In this document: positions 43,741 through 53,077 of the stretch, one piece after another
Layout of the letters: every line of letters starts with the position of its first letter
Numbering within the stretch: position 1 is the stretch's first letter
Assembly (NCBI GenBank): GCA_900472575.1
Contig: UCIV01000043.1
Span: 1 to 64,000, forward strand
Reading direction: 5' to 3'
Source: Hyphomicrobiales bacterium
GTDB taxonomy: Bacteria > Pseudomonadota > Alphaproteobacteria > Rhizobiales > Rhizobiaceae
DNA length: 64,000 bases
Notes under the pieces: model-generated
The model's input: only the letters and a program-made list of their open reading frames with translations
The model's database searches: none
Told to the model about the DNA's origin: nothing
Program-made: the position numbers and the translations under genes

Positions 43741-44937
43741 TTAAGCGGATTTCTTCAGCTGTTCAGCCGACAGCGTTTCGGCAGCACGCTCGATACGGCG
43801 AAGACCTTCGCGCGCTTCCTCGGCGGTGACGACAAGCGGAGGCAGAATGCGGACGACGTTATCGCCTGCCATGACGGCCAGCATATGCTGATCGCGCATT
43901 CCGGAGATCAGGTCGCCGGCCGGCACCTTTGCCTTGATACCGAGCAACAGGCCCTCGCCGCGAATATCCTCGATCACGGTCGGGAAACGATCCTTGAGCG
44001 CTGCAAGGCCCTGACGGAAGACGAGTGCAACATCGCGAACGTTTTCCAGGAAACCGTCGGCGAGCACGATATCAAGCACCGCATTGCCACAGGCCATAGC
44101 TAGCGGGTTGCCGCCATAGGTGGTGCCGTGGATGCCGGGCTTCATGCCGGATGCGGCTTCTGCCGTTGCAAGGCATGCGCCGAACGGGAAGCCGCCGCCA
44201 ATACCCTTGGCGATCGCCATGATGTCCGGGGTGATGCCGGCCCATTCATGGGCAAAGAGCTTGCCGGTACGGCCGACGCCGGTCTGAACTTCGTCGAGGA
44301 TCAAAAGAAGACCCTTTTCGTCGCAGATGCGGCGCAGCTCGCGCATGAATTCCTTCGGAACCGGACGCACACCGCCCTCGCCCTGGATCGGCTCGATCAA
44401 CAGAGCGCCGGTGTTCTCGTTGATCGCAGCGTTCAGCGCATCGAGATCACCGAAGGGCACCTGATCAAAACCCTGAGCCTTGGGGCCGAAGCCTTCCATA
44501 TATTTTTCCTGGCCGCCGGCTGCGATCGTTGCGATCGTCCGGCCGTGGAAGGCACCTTCAAAGGTGATGATATGGAACTTTTCCGGGTGCCCCTTGGAAT
44601 AGTGATAACGGCGGGCCGTCTTGATTGCGCATTCCAGCGCTTCCGCACCCGAATTGGTGAAGAAGGCCTTGTCCGCAAAGGTTGCGTCGACCAGACGGCG
44701 CGCCAAGCGCTCCTGCTCCGGGATTTCATAAAGATTGGACAGATGCCAGACCTTCTCGGCCTGCGATTTCAGCGCTTCGACCAGATGCGGATTGGCATGG
44801 CCGCAGGACGTGACAGCGACACCCGCACCGAAGTCGAGATATCGCTCGCCGCTTTCCGTCACAAGCCAAACGCCTTCGCCACGCTCAAAGCGCAGCGGGG
44901 CCCGGGCAAAGGTGTCGAAAAGCGCAGATTCAGCCAT
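43741..44937 (-). CDS. argD: Acetylornithine aminotransferase
   Basis: A 398-residue class III PLP aminotransferase. It converts N-acetylglutamate semialdehyde to N-acetylornithine; some members also act in lysine synthesis. Landmarks: [43 protein letters not shown] with the cofactor Asp, and the Schiff-base Lys in [12 protein letters not shown]. First gene of argD-argF; divergent from gcrA across about 400 bases. Confidence 0.95.
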   Translation of the reverse strand: MAESALFDTFARAPLRFERGEGVWLVTESGERYLDFGAGVAVTSCGHANPHLVEALKSQAEKVWHLSNLYEIPEQERLARRLVDATFADKAFFTNSGAEALECAIKTARRYHYSKGHPEKFHIITFEGAFHGRTIATIAAGGQEKYMEGFGPKAQGFDQVPFGDLDALNAAINENTGALLIEPIQGEGGVRPVPKEFMRELRRICDEKGLLLILDEVQTGVGRTGKLFAHEWAGITPDIMAIAKGIGGGFPFGACLATAEAASGMKPGIHGTTYGGNPLAMACGNAVLDIVLADGFLENVRDVALVFRQGLAALKDRFPTVIEDIRGEGLLLGIKAKVPAGDLISGMRDQHMLAVMAGDNVVRILPPLVVTAEEAREGLRRIERAAETLSAEQLKKSA

Positions 44938-45115
44938 GGCGGCTCACTCCTAATGCATCCGATTGCGGATATTCAAAAAATCAAAATGCCGCCCTCGGGG
45001 CGGCCGCGGCACTATCGCCACTCATCCATGTGATGTCAACAAAACTCACGGAAATCTGGGGTTTCAAGGCATTTTGCTGCAAGGACGCAACCCTGCCGAC
45101 AGCTGTGACAAAAAT

Positions 45116-45306
45116 GACTCTCCCGGAAAGCAAGTTGGGGAAAACCGGGAAATCGATTCGTGGCGATTCCGGGGACTCTTGTCACGGAGTCTGCGGACCT
45201 CTAGGTTAAAGATCAATTACTAGACTGCATGCGGCGGAACTAGTCACCAAAAGCATAGATATAGTGCCTGTTGCGAGATGTATCGCGCGACATTGGTGAG
45301 GGATTC
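45116..45306. promoter_or_regulatory. Cluster of GANTC (CcrM) sites upstream of gcrA
   Basis: Six GANTC sites fall within 191 bases: 45116, 45155, 45165, 45174, 45187 and 45302 (starts). Four lie within 37 bases. GANTC is the CcrM methylation site, and GcrA recognises methylated promoters; in Caulobacter the gcrA promoter itself depends on methylation state. The gap (44938-45341) contains no gene. Confidence 0.7.
45206..45220 (+). promoter_or_regulatory. Candidate CtrA box upstream of gcrA
   Basis: TTAA (45206-45209), seven bases, then TTAC (45217-45220), close to the CtrA consensus TTAA-N7-TTAA. It lies about 120 bases before the gcrA start, beside the GANTC cluster. CtrA represses gcrA in Caulobacter. 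Confidence 0.5.
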
Positions 45307-45341
45307 TGCATGCCACCAACGTTCAAAGGCGGAGAACGGGC

Positions 45342-45881
45342 ATGAACTGGACGGACGAGCGCGTTGAAAAACTGAAAAGGTTGTGGTCGGAAGGCTTGAG
45401 CGCCAGCCAGATCGCCGCACAACTTGGAGGCGTAAGCCGCAATGCCGTGATCGGCAAGGTCCATCGCCTCAACCTGCCGGGCCGCGCAAAGGCGGGCGGC
45501 ACAATCGCGACGAACCGTACGGCAAAGCGCCCAGCAGCAACTACTTCCCGTCCCCAGCAGACATTCGCCACCCGTCCGGCAGCACGCCCGGTCGCCCGTC
45601 CGGTCGGCGCAACCGCGCTCAAGGAAGAGGTCGAGTTCGAGGCTTCGCAGGAACTGGTCTACCGTCCCGCTTCCAACGTTGTCCTGCCGATTTCCCGCAA
45701 GCTGGCGCTGACCGAATTGACCGAACGCACCTGCAAGTGGCCCGTCGGCGATCCGCTGACGGACGATTTCCACTTCTGTGGCTGTGAGTCCCCGGATAAT
45801 TCGCCTTACTGCACCTACCATGCGAAGCTCGCCTACCAGCCGGTCAACGAGCGCCGCCGTCCGAGCGCTGCACGGGCGTAA
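45342..45881 (+). CDS. gcrA: Cell cycle regulator GcrA
   Basis: A 179-residue GcrA protein. The N-terminal DNA-binding helix-turn-helix MNWTDERVEKLKRLWSEG followed by SASQIAAQLGGVSRNAVIGK is diagnostic. A Pro/Ala-rich linker leads to a C-terminal sigma70-interacting region with conserved Cys/His (ERTCKWPVGDP, HFCGCESP, YCTYHAKLAY). GcrA acts with RNA polymerase at GANTC-methylated promoters to drive cell-cycle genes. The upstream region has a GANTC cluster and a CtrA-like site; a strong terminator follows. Confidence 0.97.
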   Translation: MNWTDERVEKLKRLWSEGLSASQIAAQLGGVSRNAVIGKVHRLNLPGRAKAGGTIATNRTAKRPAATTSRPQQTFATRPAARPVARPVGATALKEEVEFEASQELVYRPASNVVLPISRKLALTELTERTCKWPVGDPLTDDFHFCGCESPDNSPYCTYHAKLAYQPVNERRRPSAARA

Positions 45882-45905
45882 AGTTCGGCACCATAAACAA
45901 CGATC

Positions 45906-45929
45906 AAGCGGGCTTCGGCCCGCTTTTTT
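45906..45929 (+). terminator. Terminator of gcrA
   Basis: AAGCGGGC (45906-45913) pairs with GCCCGCTT (45918-45925) around a TTCG tetraloop, followed by a T-run. Confidence 0.92.
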
Positions 45930-46080
45930 GTTTGCCGTGCTGCGGGTTCTGCAAGGCAGCCTTGCCCGCCTGCGCCTTGCCTCCTGCGCCACAAACACCT
46001 ATCTGAAAAGGCGTGAGGACGACCTCCCCCAGAATGGGCATTGATGCCGGGACGACCCGGATAACCCAATGGGGTATAAA

Positions 46081-46515
46081 ATGCGCACGACACGCGACCG
46101 TATTCGTCACGCAATCAGCTTCGAAATCATCGGGCTTGCGATTTTCACACCGCTCGCCTCTTTCGTCTTCGGCATACCGGTCGAACATATCGGTGTCGTC
46201 GGGATCGTTTCGGCAACGCTGGCGACCGGCTGGAACTATCTCTACAATCTCGGCTTCGACCACCTGATGCAGACGTATCGCGGCGGTACGCAGAAAACCA
46301 TGGCGCTGCGCGTTGCACATGCCGTGCTGTTCGAACTCGGACTGCTGATCGTGCTCATGCCGTTCATCGCTTGGTATCTGGGCGTGAGCCTGATGCAAGC
46401 TCTGGTGATGGATATCTCGTTCGCCCTGTTCTACCTAGTCTATGCGTTCTTCTTCAATCTGGCCTACGACCGGATCTTTCCGCTGCCTGAGTGGCAGGAA
46501 GAAGGCAAGGCCTGA
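46081..46515 (+). CDS. PACE family efflux transporter
   Basis: A 144-residue protein with four membrane spans in two tandem bacterial transmembrane pair repeats. The family motifs RxRxxHAxxFE occur twice: RIRHAISFEIIGLAIFTPL and RVAHAVLFELGLLIVLMPF, with WNYLYNLGFDH and FNLAYDRIFP closing each repeat. PACE proteins such as Acinetobacter AceI export chlorhexidine and, physiologically, polyamines. The ATG at 46081 is preferred; 46069 is an in-frame alternative. Converges on phoB. Confidence 0.9.
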   Translation: MRTTRDRIRHAISFEIIGLAIFTPLASFVFGIPVEHIGVVGIVSATLATGWNYLYNLGFDHLMQTYRGGTQKTMALRVAHAVLFELGLLIVLMPFIAWYLGVSLMQALVMDISFALFYLVYAFFFNLAYDRIFPLPEWQEEGKA

Positions 46516-46523
46516 AATGCTTC

Positions 46524-46552
46524 AGCCCGAGGCGGATGACCGCACTCGGGCT
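46524..46552. terminator. Hairpin between the PACE gene and phoB
   Basis: AGCCCGAG (46524-46531) pairs with CTCGGGCT (46545-46552) between two convergent genes. There is no long T-run; it may end or stabilise either transcript. Confidence 0.5.
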
Positions 46553-46586
46553 TAGAAACCTGCATTCCAGATCTTAATCCTGCAGA

Positions 46587-47270
46587 TCAGGATTCCATCG
46601 AATAGCCGGCACCGCGAACGGTGCGGATGACATCCTGCATGTTGGAGAAGTTCAGCGCCTTGCGCAGGCGGCCGACATGCACGTCGACGGTGCGTTCGTC
46701 GACATAGATATCGTGGCCCCAGACGCCATCGAGAAGCTGGGAGCGCGAGAAGACGCGGCCGGGCGAGACCATGAGGAATTCCAGGAGACGGAATTCGGTC
46801 GGGCCAAGGCGCACTTCACGGCTCTTGCGGTGAACGCGATGGGTCTCGCGATCCAGTTCGATATCACCGCATTTCAGGACGCTGGAGAGAACCTCCGGCT
46901 TGGCACGGCGAAGCATCGCCTTGACGCGCGCCATCAGTTCCGGCGTAGAGAAGGGCTTGACGACATAGTCGTCGGCACCGGTCGCCAGACCGCGAACACG
47001 TTCGCTTTCCTCGCCGCGCGCTGTCAGCATGATGATCGGCAGGCGCTCAGTCTCTGGCCGCATGCGCAGGCGCCGGCACAATTCGATGCCGGAAACGCCG
47101 GGCAGCATCCAGTCGAGAACCAGAAGATCCGGAGCACGCTCCTGAAGCCTGATTTCGGCCTCATCACCTCTCAGAATGGTTTCGACCTCGTAGCCTTCGG
47201 CTTCGAGATTATAACGGAGGAGGACGCTGAGCGCCTCCTCGTCTTCCACGACCGCAATTCTCGGCTGCAT
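46587..47270 (-). CDS. phoB: Phosphate regulon response regulator PhoB
   Basis: A 227-residue OmpR-type response regulator. Receiver: VVEDEEALSVLLRYN acid pocket, phospho-acceptor Asp in LLVLDWMLPG (about residue 53), TARG switch region and Lys in DYVVKPFS. The winged-helix effector ends with the recognition helix region DERTVDVHVGRLRKAL. Last gene of the pst-phoU-phoB run and target of PhoR, encoded at the other end of the cluster. PhoB activates Pho-box promoters, including pstS, giving positive autoregulation if transcription reads through. Confidence 0.96.
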   Translation of the reverse strand: MQPRIAVVEDEEALSVLLRYNLEAEGYEVETILRGDEAEIRLQERAPDLLVLDWMLPGVSGIELCRRLRMRPETERLPIIMLTARGEESERVRGLATGADDYVVKPFSTPELMARVKAMLRRAKPEVLSSVLKCGDIELDRETHRVHRKSREVRLGPTEFRLLEFLMVSPGRVFSRSQLLDGVWGHDIYVDERTVDVHVGRLRKALNFSNMQDVIRTVRGAGYSMES

Positions 47271-47299
47271 ACTAGATACACTCCATCAGACAGGCAAAA

Positions 47300-48013
47300 T
47301 CAGTCAGCAATCGCGCCGACGGTGTTCGCCGTATCGTCCTTGGGACGCTCGCCTTCCGGCACAGCACCCGTCGTCATGTAGTAGATGGTTTCCGCGATGT
47401 TGGTCGCGTGGTCACCGATACGCTCGATGTTCTTGGCGCAGAACAGAAGATGCGTGCAGGTGGTGATGTTGCGCGGATCTTCCATCATGTAGGTCAAGAG
47501 TTCGCGGAAGAGCGATGTGTACATGGCGTCGATTTCTTCATCGCGCAGGCGGATCGCTTCGGCCTTTTCGGCAGAACGGCTGGCATAGACGTCCAGCACT
47601 TCCTTCAATTGAACGGCAGCGAGATCGGAGAGGTGTTCCAGACCGCGGGCGAGTTTGCGGGGAACGCCATGGCCCTGAACCGCAATGACGCGCTTGGCGG
47701 TGTTCTTGCCGAGATCGCCGACGCGTTCCAGGTCGGCTGCGATGCGCAGCGTCCCGATGATTTCGCGCAGGTCGGCAGCCATCGGCTGACGCTTGGCGAT
47801 GGTGACGATCGCCTTGTCCTGGATCTCGCGCTCGGCGTGATCCAGGATCACGTCGTCGGAGATAACTTTCTGGGCCAGGGCAGAGTCACCATTGACCAGA
47901 GCGCGCACGGCATCGCCGCACATCTGTTCTGCAAGGCCACCCATTTCCGAGATGCGGCGGCGCAGATACTTCAGTTCTTCGTCGTAGGCCGACAGGATAT
48001 GACTTGATACCAT
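47300..48013 (-). CDS. phoU: Phosphate transport system regulator PhoU
   Basis: A 237-residue PhoU with the two-repeat three-helix bundle. Family metal-binding E/DxxxD motifs appear as LERVGDLGKNTAKR and IERIGDHATNIAE. It links Pst transporter activity to PhoR and represses the Pho response when phosphate is plentiful. I use the ATG at 48013 with GAGGACAAAG before it; the open frame to 48046 overlaps less convincingly. Lies 47 bases after pstB and 29 before phoB. Confidence 0.95.
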   Translation of the reverse strand: MVSSHILSAYDEELKYLRRRISEMGGLAEQMCGDAVRALVNGDSALAQKVISDDVILDHAEREIQDKAIVTIAKRQPMAADLREIIGTLRIAADLERVGDLGKNTAKRVIAVQGHGVPRKLARGLEHLSDLAAVQLKEVLDVYASRSAEKAEAIRLRDEEIDAMYTSLFRELLTYMMEDPRNITTCTHLLFCAKNIERIGDHATNIAETIYYMTTGAVPEGERPKDDTANTVGAIAD

Positions 48014-48060
48014 CTCTTTGTCCTCAAAATCCGTAGCAGCGGGCAACAGGCAACGGCCAA

Positions 48061-48876
48061 TCAGCCGAAGCGGCCCATGATGTAATCCTGGGTGCGCTGG
48101 TCATCCGGATTGGTGAACATCTTGTCCGTGTCATTCTCTTCGACCAGCTGGCCGAGGTGGAACATGGCGGTACGCTGGGATACGCGGGCGGCCTGCTGCA
48201 TCGAGTGGGTGACGATAACGATCGTATAGTTGGCGCGCAGTTCGTGGATCAGTTCCTCGACCTTTGCGGTGGCGATCGGGTCGAGCGCCGAGCAGGGTTC
48301 GTCCATCAAGATGACTTCCGGCGAAACTGCAACCGCACGGGCGATGCAGAGACGCTGCTGCTGACCACCGGACAGGCCGGTGCCGCCTTCATGCAGGCGA
48401 TCCTTGACTTCCGCCCAGAGGCCGGCGCGCTGAAGGCTTGCCTCGACGATCTGGTCCATATCCGCCTTGTTGCGGGCAAGACCGTGGATGCGCGGGCCAT
48501 AGGCGATGTTTTCGTAGATCGACTTGGGGAACGGGTTCGGCTTCTGGAACACCATGCCGACGCGGGCGCGAAGTTCCACGACGTCGATTTCCTTGTCGTA
48601 GATATCATCTTCATCAAGGGTGATCTTGCCGGTGACGCGGCAGCCCTCGATCGTGTCGTTCATGCGGTTGAGCGTGCGCAGGAAGGTCGACTTGCCGCAA
48701 CCCGAGGGGCCGATCAGCGCCGTCACCGTGTTTTCGCGGACATTCAGGTTCACGTCGAAAAGCGCGCGCTTCTCGCCGTAATAGACTGATACGTCCTTGC
48801 CAATCATCTTGTACGCGACTTCATTCATCTTCTTGTCCAGCGCCTTCTCAACTGCTGCTTCTGACAACATATTCAT
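48061..48876 (-). CDS. pstB: Phosphate ABC transporter ATP-binding protein
   Basis: A 271-residue PstB ATPase. Walker [10 protein letters not shown], the PstB-specific [10 protein letters not shown], signature [14 protein letters not shown] and Walker [17 protein letters not shown] are all present, with the H-loop His in [11 protein letters not shown]. It powers phosphate uptake through PstA-PstC. It starts 12 bases after pstA. Confidence 0.97.
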   Translation of the reverse strand: MNMLSEAAVEKALDKKMNEVAYKMIGKDVSVYYGEKRALFDVNLNVRENTVTALIGPSGCGKSTFLRTLNRMNDTIEGCRVTGKITLDEDDIYDKEIDVVELRARVGMVFQKPNPFPKSIYENIAYGPRIHGLARNKADMDQIVEASLQRAGLWAEVKDRLHEGGTGLSGGQQQRLCIARAVAVSPEVILMDEPCSALDPIATAKVEELIHELRANYTIVIVTHSMQQAARVSQRTAMFHLGQLVEENDTDKMFTNPDDQRTQDYIMGRFG

Positions 48877-48888
48877 TGTGTCGATCTC

Positions 48889-50205
48889 CTACCAACGGCG
48901 TTCGAAGCGCCGACGCAACAGAATTGCACCAACATTCATGACCACGAGGAACAGGAGCAGGATAATGATCGCTCCCGAAGTTCTTTCGACGAAGGCGCGT
49001 TCCGCCTCGTTTGCCCACATGTAGATCTGCACCGGCAGTGCTGTCGACGGATCCATCGGCGTCGTCGGATAGTTGGCGACGAAGGCGACCATGCCGATCA
49101 GGAGCAGCGGTGCGGTTTCGCCGAGAGCATGCGCCAGACCGATGATCGTACCGGTCAGGATGCCCGGCATGGCAAGCGGCAGGACGTGATGGAAGATGGT
49201 CTGCATCTTCGAGGCGCCGAGGCCGAGAGCCGCCGCGCGGATCGAGGGCGGAACCGCCTTCAATGCAGCGCGGGTGGCGATGATGATCGTCGGAAGCGTC
49301 ATCAGCGTCAGGACCAGGCCGCCGACCAGCGAAGCCGAGCGCGGCAGGCCCATGAAGTTGATGAAGACCGCCAGACCCAAGAGACCATAAACGATGGAGG
49401 GGACGGCCGCGAGGTTGTTGATGTTCACCTCGATCAGGTCGGTGAACTTGTTCTTCGGCGCGAATTCCTCAAGATAGATCGAGGCGGCAACGCCGATCGG
49501 CAGCGCCAGGACGAGCACGATCAGCATCATGTAGAAGGAGCCGATCAAGGCCACGCCGACGCCGGCAGCTTCCGGACGGCTGGAATTGCCGTTAACGAAA
49601 ATGCCGGTGTTGAAGTGCTTTCCGAGGGCGCCGGATTCCGCAAGCTGGTTCATCCAGCCGACCTGCTGGTCGGAAACCTTACGGTTGTTTTCCGACACGG
49701 AGAGATCGATCTGGCCCTTGAATGCGCTGTCGATATCGCCGGCGGCAAGCAGCGAGACCGTCTGGGTCGTGCCGATGATCTGTGGGTTGGCGACAACCAT
49801 GTCACGCAGCTGGCCACGAACGCCGTCCGAGATCATCTGGTTGACGGCGCGCAGACCCGAACGATCGGTTTCAGCAACACCGAGCACCTTGGCGACGGCA
49901 TTACGGGCGATGAGCGGGTAATTGGCCGTCACCAGCTTCTGCGGATCGGTGGCGCGCTCGTTATCCTTGTCGATGATCTGTTCGGAGAATTCGACCGGAA
50001 CGGTGATCATCGTCTGCTGGAAGGCGGTGTATCCCTTGGAAACAACCGACCACAGAAGCAGCGCGAGAAACAGAAGCCCGAAGGACAGGGCGGCGATGCC
50101 ATAGGCGCGGAAGCGACGTTCTGCAGCGTAGCGGCGCTTGATGCCGATATCGCGACGGGCGGGCTTCGCCAGGACGCCGGCGGGGGAAGAAACCACGTCG
50201 GTCAT
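48889..50205 (-). CDS. pstA: Phosphate ABC transporter permease PstA
   Basis: A 438-residue PstA, longer than the roughly 300-residue E. coli form because of a large periplasmic insert after the first membrane span (about residues 60-210), normal for alphaproteobacteria. The permease core has EEFAPKNKFTDLIEVNINNL and the EAA-like ATPase contact loop ALGLGASKMQTIFHHVLPLA. The ATG overlaps the pstC stop by ATGA. Confidence 0.95.
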   Translation of the reverse strand: MTDVVSSPAGVLAKPARRDIGIKRRYAAERRFRAYGIAALSFGLLFLALLLWSVVSKGYTAFQQTMITVPVEFSEQIIDKDNERATDPQKLVTANYPLIARNAVAKVLGVAETDRSGLRAVNQMISDGVRGQLRDMVVANPQIIGTTQTVSLLAAGDIDSAFKGQIDLSVSENNRKVSDQQVGWMNQLAESGALGKHFNTGIFVNGNSSRPEAAGVGVALIGSFYMMLIVLVLALPIGVAASIYLEEFAPKNKFTDLIEVNINNLAAVPSIVYGLLGLAVFINFMGLPRSASLVGGLVLTLMTLPTIIIATRAALKAVPPSIRAAALGLGASKMQTIFHHVLPLAMPGILTGTIIGLAHALGETAPLLLIGMVAFVANYPTTPMDPSTALPVQIYMWANEAERAFVERTSGAIIILLLFLVVMNVGAILLRRRFERRW

Positions 50206-51686
50206 TCGTACTGCTCCCGGTATTTGCGCACGATGAAGAGCGCGTAGATATTGAGGCAAAGCGTGATCACGAAGAGCGTGATACCCAGTGCGAAGGCGAC
50301 GAGCGTCTGCGGCGAGGTGAATTCAAGGTCGCCCGTCAGCTGGCTGACGATCTTGACGGTCACCGTCGTCATCGGCTCGAATGGATTGAGCTGCATGCGG
50401 GCCGCCACACCGGCAGCGAGAACCACGATCATGGTTTCACCGATGGCACGAGAGGCGGTCATCAGGAGAGCGCCGACAACACCCGGCAGAGCAGCCGGCA
50501 TGACGACCTTCTTGATGGTTTCCGATTTGGTTGCGCCGAGACCGAGCGAACCGTCACGAAGGGCACGGGGCACTGCGGTGATGATGTCGTCCGACAGCGA
50601 GGAGACGTAAGGGATCAGCATGATGCCCATTACGAAACCGGCTGTCAGAACGCTCTGAGCCTGGATGAAGTTGGCGAAATCACCGGTGGCGATGCCGTTG
50701 ATGCTGGACGAAAGATCCCGCAGGAACGGACCGACCGTGGTCAGCGCGAAGAAGCCATAGACGATGGTCGGGATACCGGCGAGAACTTCGAGCAGCGGCT
50801 TGGCGATCGAACGAAGCTTCGGTGAGGCATATTCCGACATGTAGATTGCCGAGAACAGGCCGACCGGTACGGCAACGAGCATTGCGACGAAGCCGATATA
50901 AAGCGTGCCGAGCAACAGCGGGATCAGACCGAACTGGCCCTCAGAGGCGCTCGCACCGGCTGCAGCGAAACGCGGATCCCAGACGGTGCCGAAGAAGAAC
51001 TCCCAGGCAGGAACGCGGCCGAAGAAGTGGCCGGCTTCCGTCAGCATCGACATGACGATACCGATCGTCGTGATGATCGCGATCGACGAAGCGACGACAA
51101 GCGCGCCAAGGATGACACGTTCGACCCTGTTGCGGGCGCGGAAGCGATGCGAGATGCGGGTATAGGAAAGACCTGCGCCAATCAGCGCAACGATCAGCAC
51201 AACAGCCGTCATGACACGGTTGCTGATCTTGTTCATCGCATTGAGGTCGCCGGCGGATTCGACCATGTACGGTTCCGGATCACCGGCAAGCGCAACGCCC
51301 TTGGCGCCGAGCGCGCTTCGAAGTTCGGCAGGGTTGCTGCCGACCCTGTCGATCTCGTCCAGCGTCAGGATATCCATGCCGCGGGCAAGCGAGTTGACCA
51401 TGCCGAAAGCGAGACCCTGCTCAGCTTCTGACCTGGCCTTCACATCCTCGGGGAAACCGCCGCGAATGGTGGAATTGATGTAGAGCGGGCTGGCAATCAG
51501 CCAGGCAGCCAGAACGATCGCGGCCGGCAGGACGGCGCAGATCGCGACGAACGAGCCATAATAGCCGGGACGAGAATGGAGTTTGGAGGACAGTCCGCCA
51601 GCGATCGCCAGCGCATGTCGGGTCCCAACGACATAACAGACGATCGCAATGATCGCCAAAATCAACAAGATCAGTGGTGTGCTCAT
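50202..51686 (-). CDS. pstC: Phosphate ABC transporter permease PstC
   Basis: A 494-residue PstC, also enlarged relative to E. coli (319) by N-terminal membrane segments and a periplasmic insert. The core carries YMSEYASPKLRSIAKPLLEV and the ATPase contact loop SLGLGATKSETIKKVVMPAA. The start at 51686 follows GGGGGATT. A strong hairpin between pstS and this gene (51819-51842) probably lowers expression of the permease relative to the binding protein. Confidence 0.95.
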   Translation of the reverse strand: MSTPLILLILAIIAIVCYVVGTRHALAIAGGLSSKLHSRPGYYGSFVAICAVLPAAIVLAAWLIASPLYINSTIRGGFPEDVKARSEAEQGLAFGMVNSLARGMDILTLDEIDRVGSNPAELRSALGAKGVALAGDPEPYMVESAGDLNAMNKISNRVMTAVVLIVALIGAGLSYTRISHRFRARNRVERVILGALVVASSIAIITTIGIVMSMLTEAGHFFGRVPAWEFFFGTVWDPRFAAAGASASEGQFGLIPLLLGTLYIGFVAMLVAVPVGLFSAIYMSEYASPKLRSIAKPLLEVLAGIPTIVYGFFALTTVGPFLRDLSSSINGIATGDFANFIQAQSVLTAGFVMGIMLIPYVSSLSDDIITAVPRALRDGSLGLGATKSETIKKVVMPAALPGVVGALLMTASRAIGETMIVVLAAGVAARMQLNPFEPMTTVTVKIVSQLTGDLEFTSPQTLVAFALGITLFVITLCLNIYALFIVRKYREQYE

Positions 51687-51818
51687 CAGAATCCCCCGGC
51701 CTACCGCCATCGGCGGCAGCCACTACCGCACAATTCCCATCACCGGAACCGAATTGGTCGCAAATACCCAGTTAAAAGGTCGCCCTGCGAAGGCGCCGGC
51801 CGAATGCCGGATAAGAGA

Positions 51819-51842
51819 CCGGCGCCGCCGAAGCGGCGCCGG
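51819..51842. terminator. Intercistronic hairpin between pstS and pstC
   Basis: CCGGCGCCGC (51819-51828) pairs perfectly with GCGGCGCCGG (51833-51842) around CGAA. It lies nine bases past the pstS stop on the minus strand. With no T-run, it is best read as a stabiliser or attenuator that lets pstS mRNA outnumber the rest of the operon. Confidence 0.75.
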
Positions 51843-51850
51843 ATCAAGCA

Positions 51851-52885
51851 TTACATGGTCTTGCCGGCTTCGAAGTCCTTGCGGACCTGTTCGCGCTGAT
51901 CGTCCGGAGCGGCAACCAGGCCGTATTCGGCGAGCGGGCCTTCCGGGCCAACCATGTCGTCAGAGATGAAGAACTCTACGTATTCCTTCAGGCCCGGGAT
52001 AACGCCCAGGTGAGCCTTCTTGACGTAGAAGTACAGCGGACGGGAAACCGGGTACTTGCCGGAGGAGATCGTCTCGGTCGAAGCGACGACGTCCGAAACA
52101 GTTGCAACCTTCAGCTTGTCCTTGTTGTTTTCGTAGAAAGCCAGGCCGAAAACGCCGAGGCCGGTCTTGTTGGCAGCGATACGAGCGAGCGTTTCGGTGT
52201 AGTCGCCGTCGATGTCGACAGCAACGCCGTCCTTACGGACTGCAACGCACTTGGCAGCAGCCTGCTTGGCATCGGTGATGGCAGCCTTGATGACGTCGGT
52301 GGCGCCGGCTTCCTTGCAGCCTTCAGCCATGATCTTCTCTTCGAAGACTTCGCGGGTGCCGTGCTTGGAGCCCGGGATATAGGCAGCGATCGGGCCCTTC
52401 GGCAGAGTAGCGTTGATGTCCGACCAGTTCTTGTAGGGGTTGGCGACGAGCTTGCCGTCAACAACAACTTCAGCGGCGAGAGCCTTGTAGAGATCCTTCG
52501 GCTCGATCTTCATGTCACCGTTCGAGCTATCAGCGGCAAATACGATGCCGTCGTAACCGATGCGGATTTCCTGAACGTCGGTAACGCCAGCTGCCTTGCA
52601 GGCTTCGGCTTCGCTCTTGTTGATCTTGCGCGAAGCATTGGCAACGTCGATCGTGCCTTCACCAACGCCCGAGCAGAAAGCCTTCAGACCGCCGCCGGTG
52701 CCGCCGGATTCAACAACCGGAGCCTTGAAGTTCGGGAAGGTTTCCGCGAAAGTTTCAGCAACGATCTTTGCGTACGGCAGAACGGTGGAGGAGCCGGCAA
52801 CCTGGACCTGGTCGCGCGCAGCGGCAGCACCGGCGAATGCGACAGAGGCCACGAGGGCGGCTGCAGAAAGTTTCAACATGTTCAT
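51851..52885 (-). CDS. pstS: Periplasmic phosphate-binding protein PstS
   Basis: A 344-residue binding protein with a signal peptide (LSAAALVASVAFAGAAAA). Phosphate-site segments are visible: VAGSSTVLPYAKIV, ESGGTGGGLKAFC, ANASRKINKSE and IPGSKHGTREVFE. It captures phosphate in the periplasm and delivers it to PstCA. First gene of the pst operon behind a Pho box at 52998-53015. It is of the longer SphX-like PstS type with two Cys pairs. Confidence 0.96.
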   Translation of the reverse strand: MNMLKLSAAALVASVAFAGAAAARDQVQVAGSSTVLPYAKIVAETFAETFPNFKAPVVESGGTGGGLKAFCSGVGEGTIDVANASRKINKSEAEACKAAGVTDVQEIRIGYDGIVFAADSSNGDMKIEPKDLYKALAAEVVVDGKLVANPYKNWSDINATLPKGPIAAYIPGSKHGTREVFEEKIMAEGCKEAGATDVIKAAITDAKQAAAKCVAVRKDGVAVDIDGDYTETLARIAANKTGLGVFGLAFYENNKDKLKVATVSDVVASTETISSGKYPVSRPLYFYVKKAHLGVIPGLKEYVEFFISDDMVGPEGPLAEYGLVAAPDDQREQVRKDFEAGKTM

Positions 52886-52997
52886 CGATCTCTCCCATGA
52901 TGGGGTTTGTGAAAGCTTTGATCGCCGGCTTTCGCACCTGCCGGCTTCTTGCCCGCTCCTATTAGCGGCCGTTGACCTCAGCTTTTATGTCACTTCG

Positions 52998-53015
52998 ATG
53001 AAACATTTGTGACAA
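52998..53015 (-). promoter_or_regulatory. Pho box for pstS
   Basis: Read on the minus strand: TTGTCAC-AAAT-GTTTCAT, two 7-base direct repeats separated by AAAT, matching the PhoB consensus CTGTCAT-AAAT-CTGTCAT at 11 of 14 repeat positions plus the whole spacer. It ends about 112 bases before the pstS start. Confidence 0.75.
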
Positions 53016-53077
53016 ATTAAATATATGATTTCACTACATAATACTGTTGCACGCCTGTGCAGTGCGTATGTTTTATG

